In this document: one piece after another, positions 6,444-7,707 of the stretch | Layout: each line of letters opens with the position of its first letter | Position numbering within the stretch: the first letter of the stretch is position 1 | Origin: JAUWQU01 sp964564285 | GTDB taxonomy: Bacteria > Planctomycetota > Phycisphaerae > SM23-33 | Direction: 5' to 3' | DNA length: 7,707 bases | NCBI GenBank assembly: GCA_964564285.1 | Contig: CAZMBZ010000261.1 | Coordinates: 1 to 7,707 of the forward strand | Position numbers and translations under genes: made by a program | The notes under the pieces: model-generated | What the model saw: only the letters and a program-made list of their open reading frames with translations | The model's database searches: none | Told to the model about the DNA's origin: nothing

Positions 6444-7707
6444 ATGTCAACGTCATTGAGTCGCCGCAAAGTATTGCAGGGCATAGGTATGGGAGCTGTC
6501 TCTCTCGCCGCCGGCCAGGAGGCAACCAGCGAGGATAAGCCCGCCGACAAACCCAACATCCTGGTGATCTTCTCCGATCAGCAGCACTGGCGTGCCATGG
6601 GGCGGGAGGAGAGTTTCTTCAAAACGCCGAACCTCGACGCGTTCGCCGCCGACAGCGTTGTGTTCGGACGGTCATTCTGCACGACACCGCAGTGTTCGCC
6701 AAGCCGTTCGTCGCTACTGACGGGCCTGTATCCTGCCAAGACCGGCGTTATGGGCAACATGGGCGCCGCCGGAGGGACACCGTTGCATCAGCAGACCATA
6801 GGAGCGATGCTCCAGAAAGGCGGGTATCGCACGGGCTACTTCGGCAAGTGGCACCTGGGCAATAAAGCAATCGCCACCGCTGGCTGGGATGGAGGGTATG
6901 TCCCGAAGATCAACGATCCAGCCACGACCGCCGCCGGGCTGGAGTTCCTCGCAAAGGCAGGTGAACCCGGAAAGCCCTTCGCGCTATTCCTGTCGTACAA
7001 CAACCCGCACGACATCTATCACTTCGCCCGGCACGAGATCGCCGAGGACGCCGGGGATATCCCCCTGCCGAAATCGTGGGCTGCCGAGGACTTCGACACC
7101 AAGCCGGCCGTGCAGAAGCAGTTCATGACCGACGACCAGGGCAAGGTCATCCATGGCAAGGACGAAGCCCTGTGGCGAAAGTACCGCGACTGCTATCGCG
7201 CCAAGACAGCCCTGTACGACGGTCAAGTGGGCAAGGTGCTGGGCGAGTTGAAAAAGCGCGGGCTGCTGGAGAGCACCATTGTCATCGTCACCAGCGATCA
7301 CGGCGACATGGATGCCCATCACCGACTGATCTACAAGGGCCCGTTCATGTACGACCAGATGGTCCGCGTGCCGCTGATGATCCGCGTGCCCAAGGCCTTC
7401 GGCGGCATCGCTCCGCGGCGTGCGGAGGATCTGGACGTCGTCAACGTGGACATCGTTCCCACGATCCTGGACTTCTGCGGCCTGTCGCCGATCACCTGCG
7501 ATGGCCTGTCGCTCAAGCCGACCCTGACCGGCGCCACCGGCCAGAGCAGGCGAGAGTTCGTGATAAGCCAGTACTACAGCAAGCAGCGATGGGTCAATCC
7601 CATTCGGATGATCCGCACCACCCAGTACAAGTACAACCGATACATTAGCCACGGCGAAGAGTTGTACGACCTGGTCAACGACCCCAACGAAATCGTCAAC
7701 CTCGCCA
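6444..7707 (+). CDS. Tat-exported sulfatase (formylglycine, CxPSR type), 3' end missing
   Basis: The first 421 residues of a type I sulfatase run off the right edge with the ELYDLVNDPNEIVNLA motif, which is normally about 20-40 residues from the end. The ATG at 6444 has GGAG nine bases upstream. The N-terminus is a twin-arginine signal: SRRKVLQ at 6-12, then a hydrophobic stretch ending near LAAG (24), so export in folded form is expected. Catalytic features follow in order: metal-binding Asp45-Gln46 (FSDQQHW), Cys84 in CSPSR (converted to formylglycine by a maturation enzyme), Lys135 and His137 in GKWHLG, His189 in NNPHD, Asp285-His286 in TSDHGD, and Lys298 in IYKGP. All key residues are present, so the enzyme should hydrolyse sulfate esters outside the cytoplasm. 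The substrate cannot be read from the sequence; related planctomycete enzymes act on sulfated polysaccharides. Confusion with a phosphonate hydrolase or phosphatase of the same fold is unlikely given CSPSR plus Tat. Confidence 0.92.
   Translation, partial: MSTSLSRRKVLQGIGMGAVSLAAGQEATSEDKPADKPNILVIFSDQQHWRAMGREESFFKTPNLDAFAADSVVFGRSFCTTPQCSPSRSSLLTGLYPAKTGVMGNMGAAGGTPLHQQTIGAMLQKGGYRTGYFGKWHLGNKAIATAGWDGGYVPKINDPATTAAGLEFLAKAGEPGKPFALFLSYNNPHDIYHFARHEIAEDAGDIPLPKSWAAEDFDTKPAVQKQFMTDDQGKVIHGKDEALWRKYRDCYRAKTALYDGQVGKVLGELKKRGLLESTIVIVTSDHGDMDAHHRLIYKGPFMYDQMVRVPLMIRVPKAFGGIAPRRAEDLDVVNVDIVPTILDFCGLSPITCDGLSLKPTLTGATGQSRREFVISQYYSKQRWVNPIRMIRTTQYKYNRYISHGEELYDLVNDPNEIVNLA

Noticed and set aside
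6230..6559. Minus-strand frame spanning the intergenic region and the sulfatase start
   Set aside because: It covers the sulfatase Tat signal in antisense, has no recognisable motif, and most of it is repeat-rich non-coding DNA.

Overview
The window looks like a piece of a draft, probably metagenome-derived, bacterial assembly. It contains a scaffold gap of exactly 100 Ns, and several features fit a planctomycete of the Phycisphaerae type: GC-rich coding sequence, a Tat-exported CxPSR sulfatase, a DUF3417-type glucan phosphorylase, a one-piece MetF-MetV-like protein, and intergenic repeats of the 'cgcagatta/cacggatt' and 'ggtaata' kinds. This placement is inference from gene content, not a search result.

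Left part (1-1182, + strand): the 3' end of an NlpC/P60 cell-wall peptidase gene overlaps by ATGA with a dipeptide epimerase gene of the enolase superfamily. Together they look like a murein-peptide recycling operon (cleavage of cell-wall peptides, then epimerisation of L-Ala-D-Glu). The epimerase is broken: one frameshift near 590, and loss of the last third of the barrel near 1110.

From 1111 to 1468 there is no intact gene. The stretch holds the abrupt end of epimerase homology, an imperfect palindromic repeat of about 165 bp, and a possible -10 box and a clear ribosome binding site for the next gene.

Central part (1469-4449, + strand): a complete GT35 alpha-glucan phosphorylase of 703 residues, a short spacer with a 7-bp tandem repeat and a perfect 16-bp palindrome, and a MarC-family membrane protein gene interrupted by the N gap. 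The 55 bp on each side of the gap are identical. Merging them and dropping the Ns restores one uninterrupted 198-residue MarC frame, so the interruption is almost certainly an assembly artefact.

Right part: on the - strand, 4507-6069, a 520-residue protein joins a methylenetetrahydrofolate reductase domain to a cysteine-rich MetV-like domain. It converges on marC. A 374-bp intergenic region then separates it from a divergent, Tat-exported sulfatase gene that runs off the right edge. That region carries a plausible sigma70-type promoter for the reductase and a cluster of TTGCGRA motifs in both orientations.

The genes do not form one pathway. They cover cell-wall recycling, glycogen breakdown, one-carbon metabolism and sulfated-compound degradation. 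I see no CRISPR array, tRNA, rRNA, intact insertion sequence or convincing new defence or biosynthetic system. The most useful observations are the broken epimerase beside a palindromic repeat, the collapsible gap, and the motif cluster.
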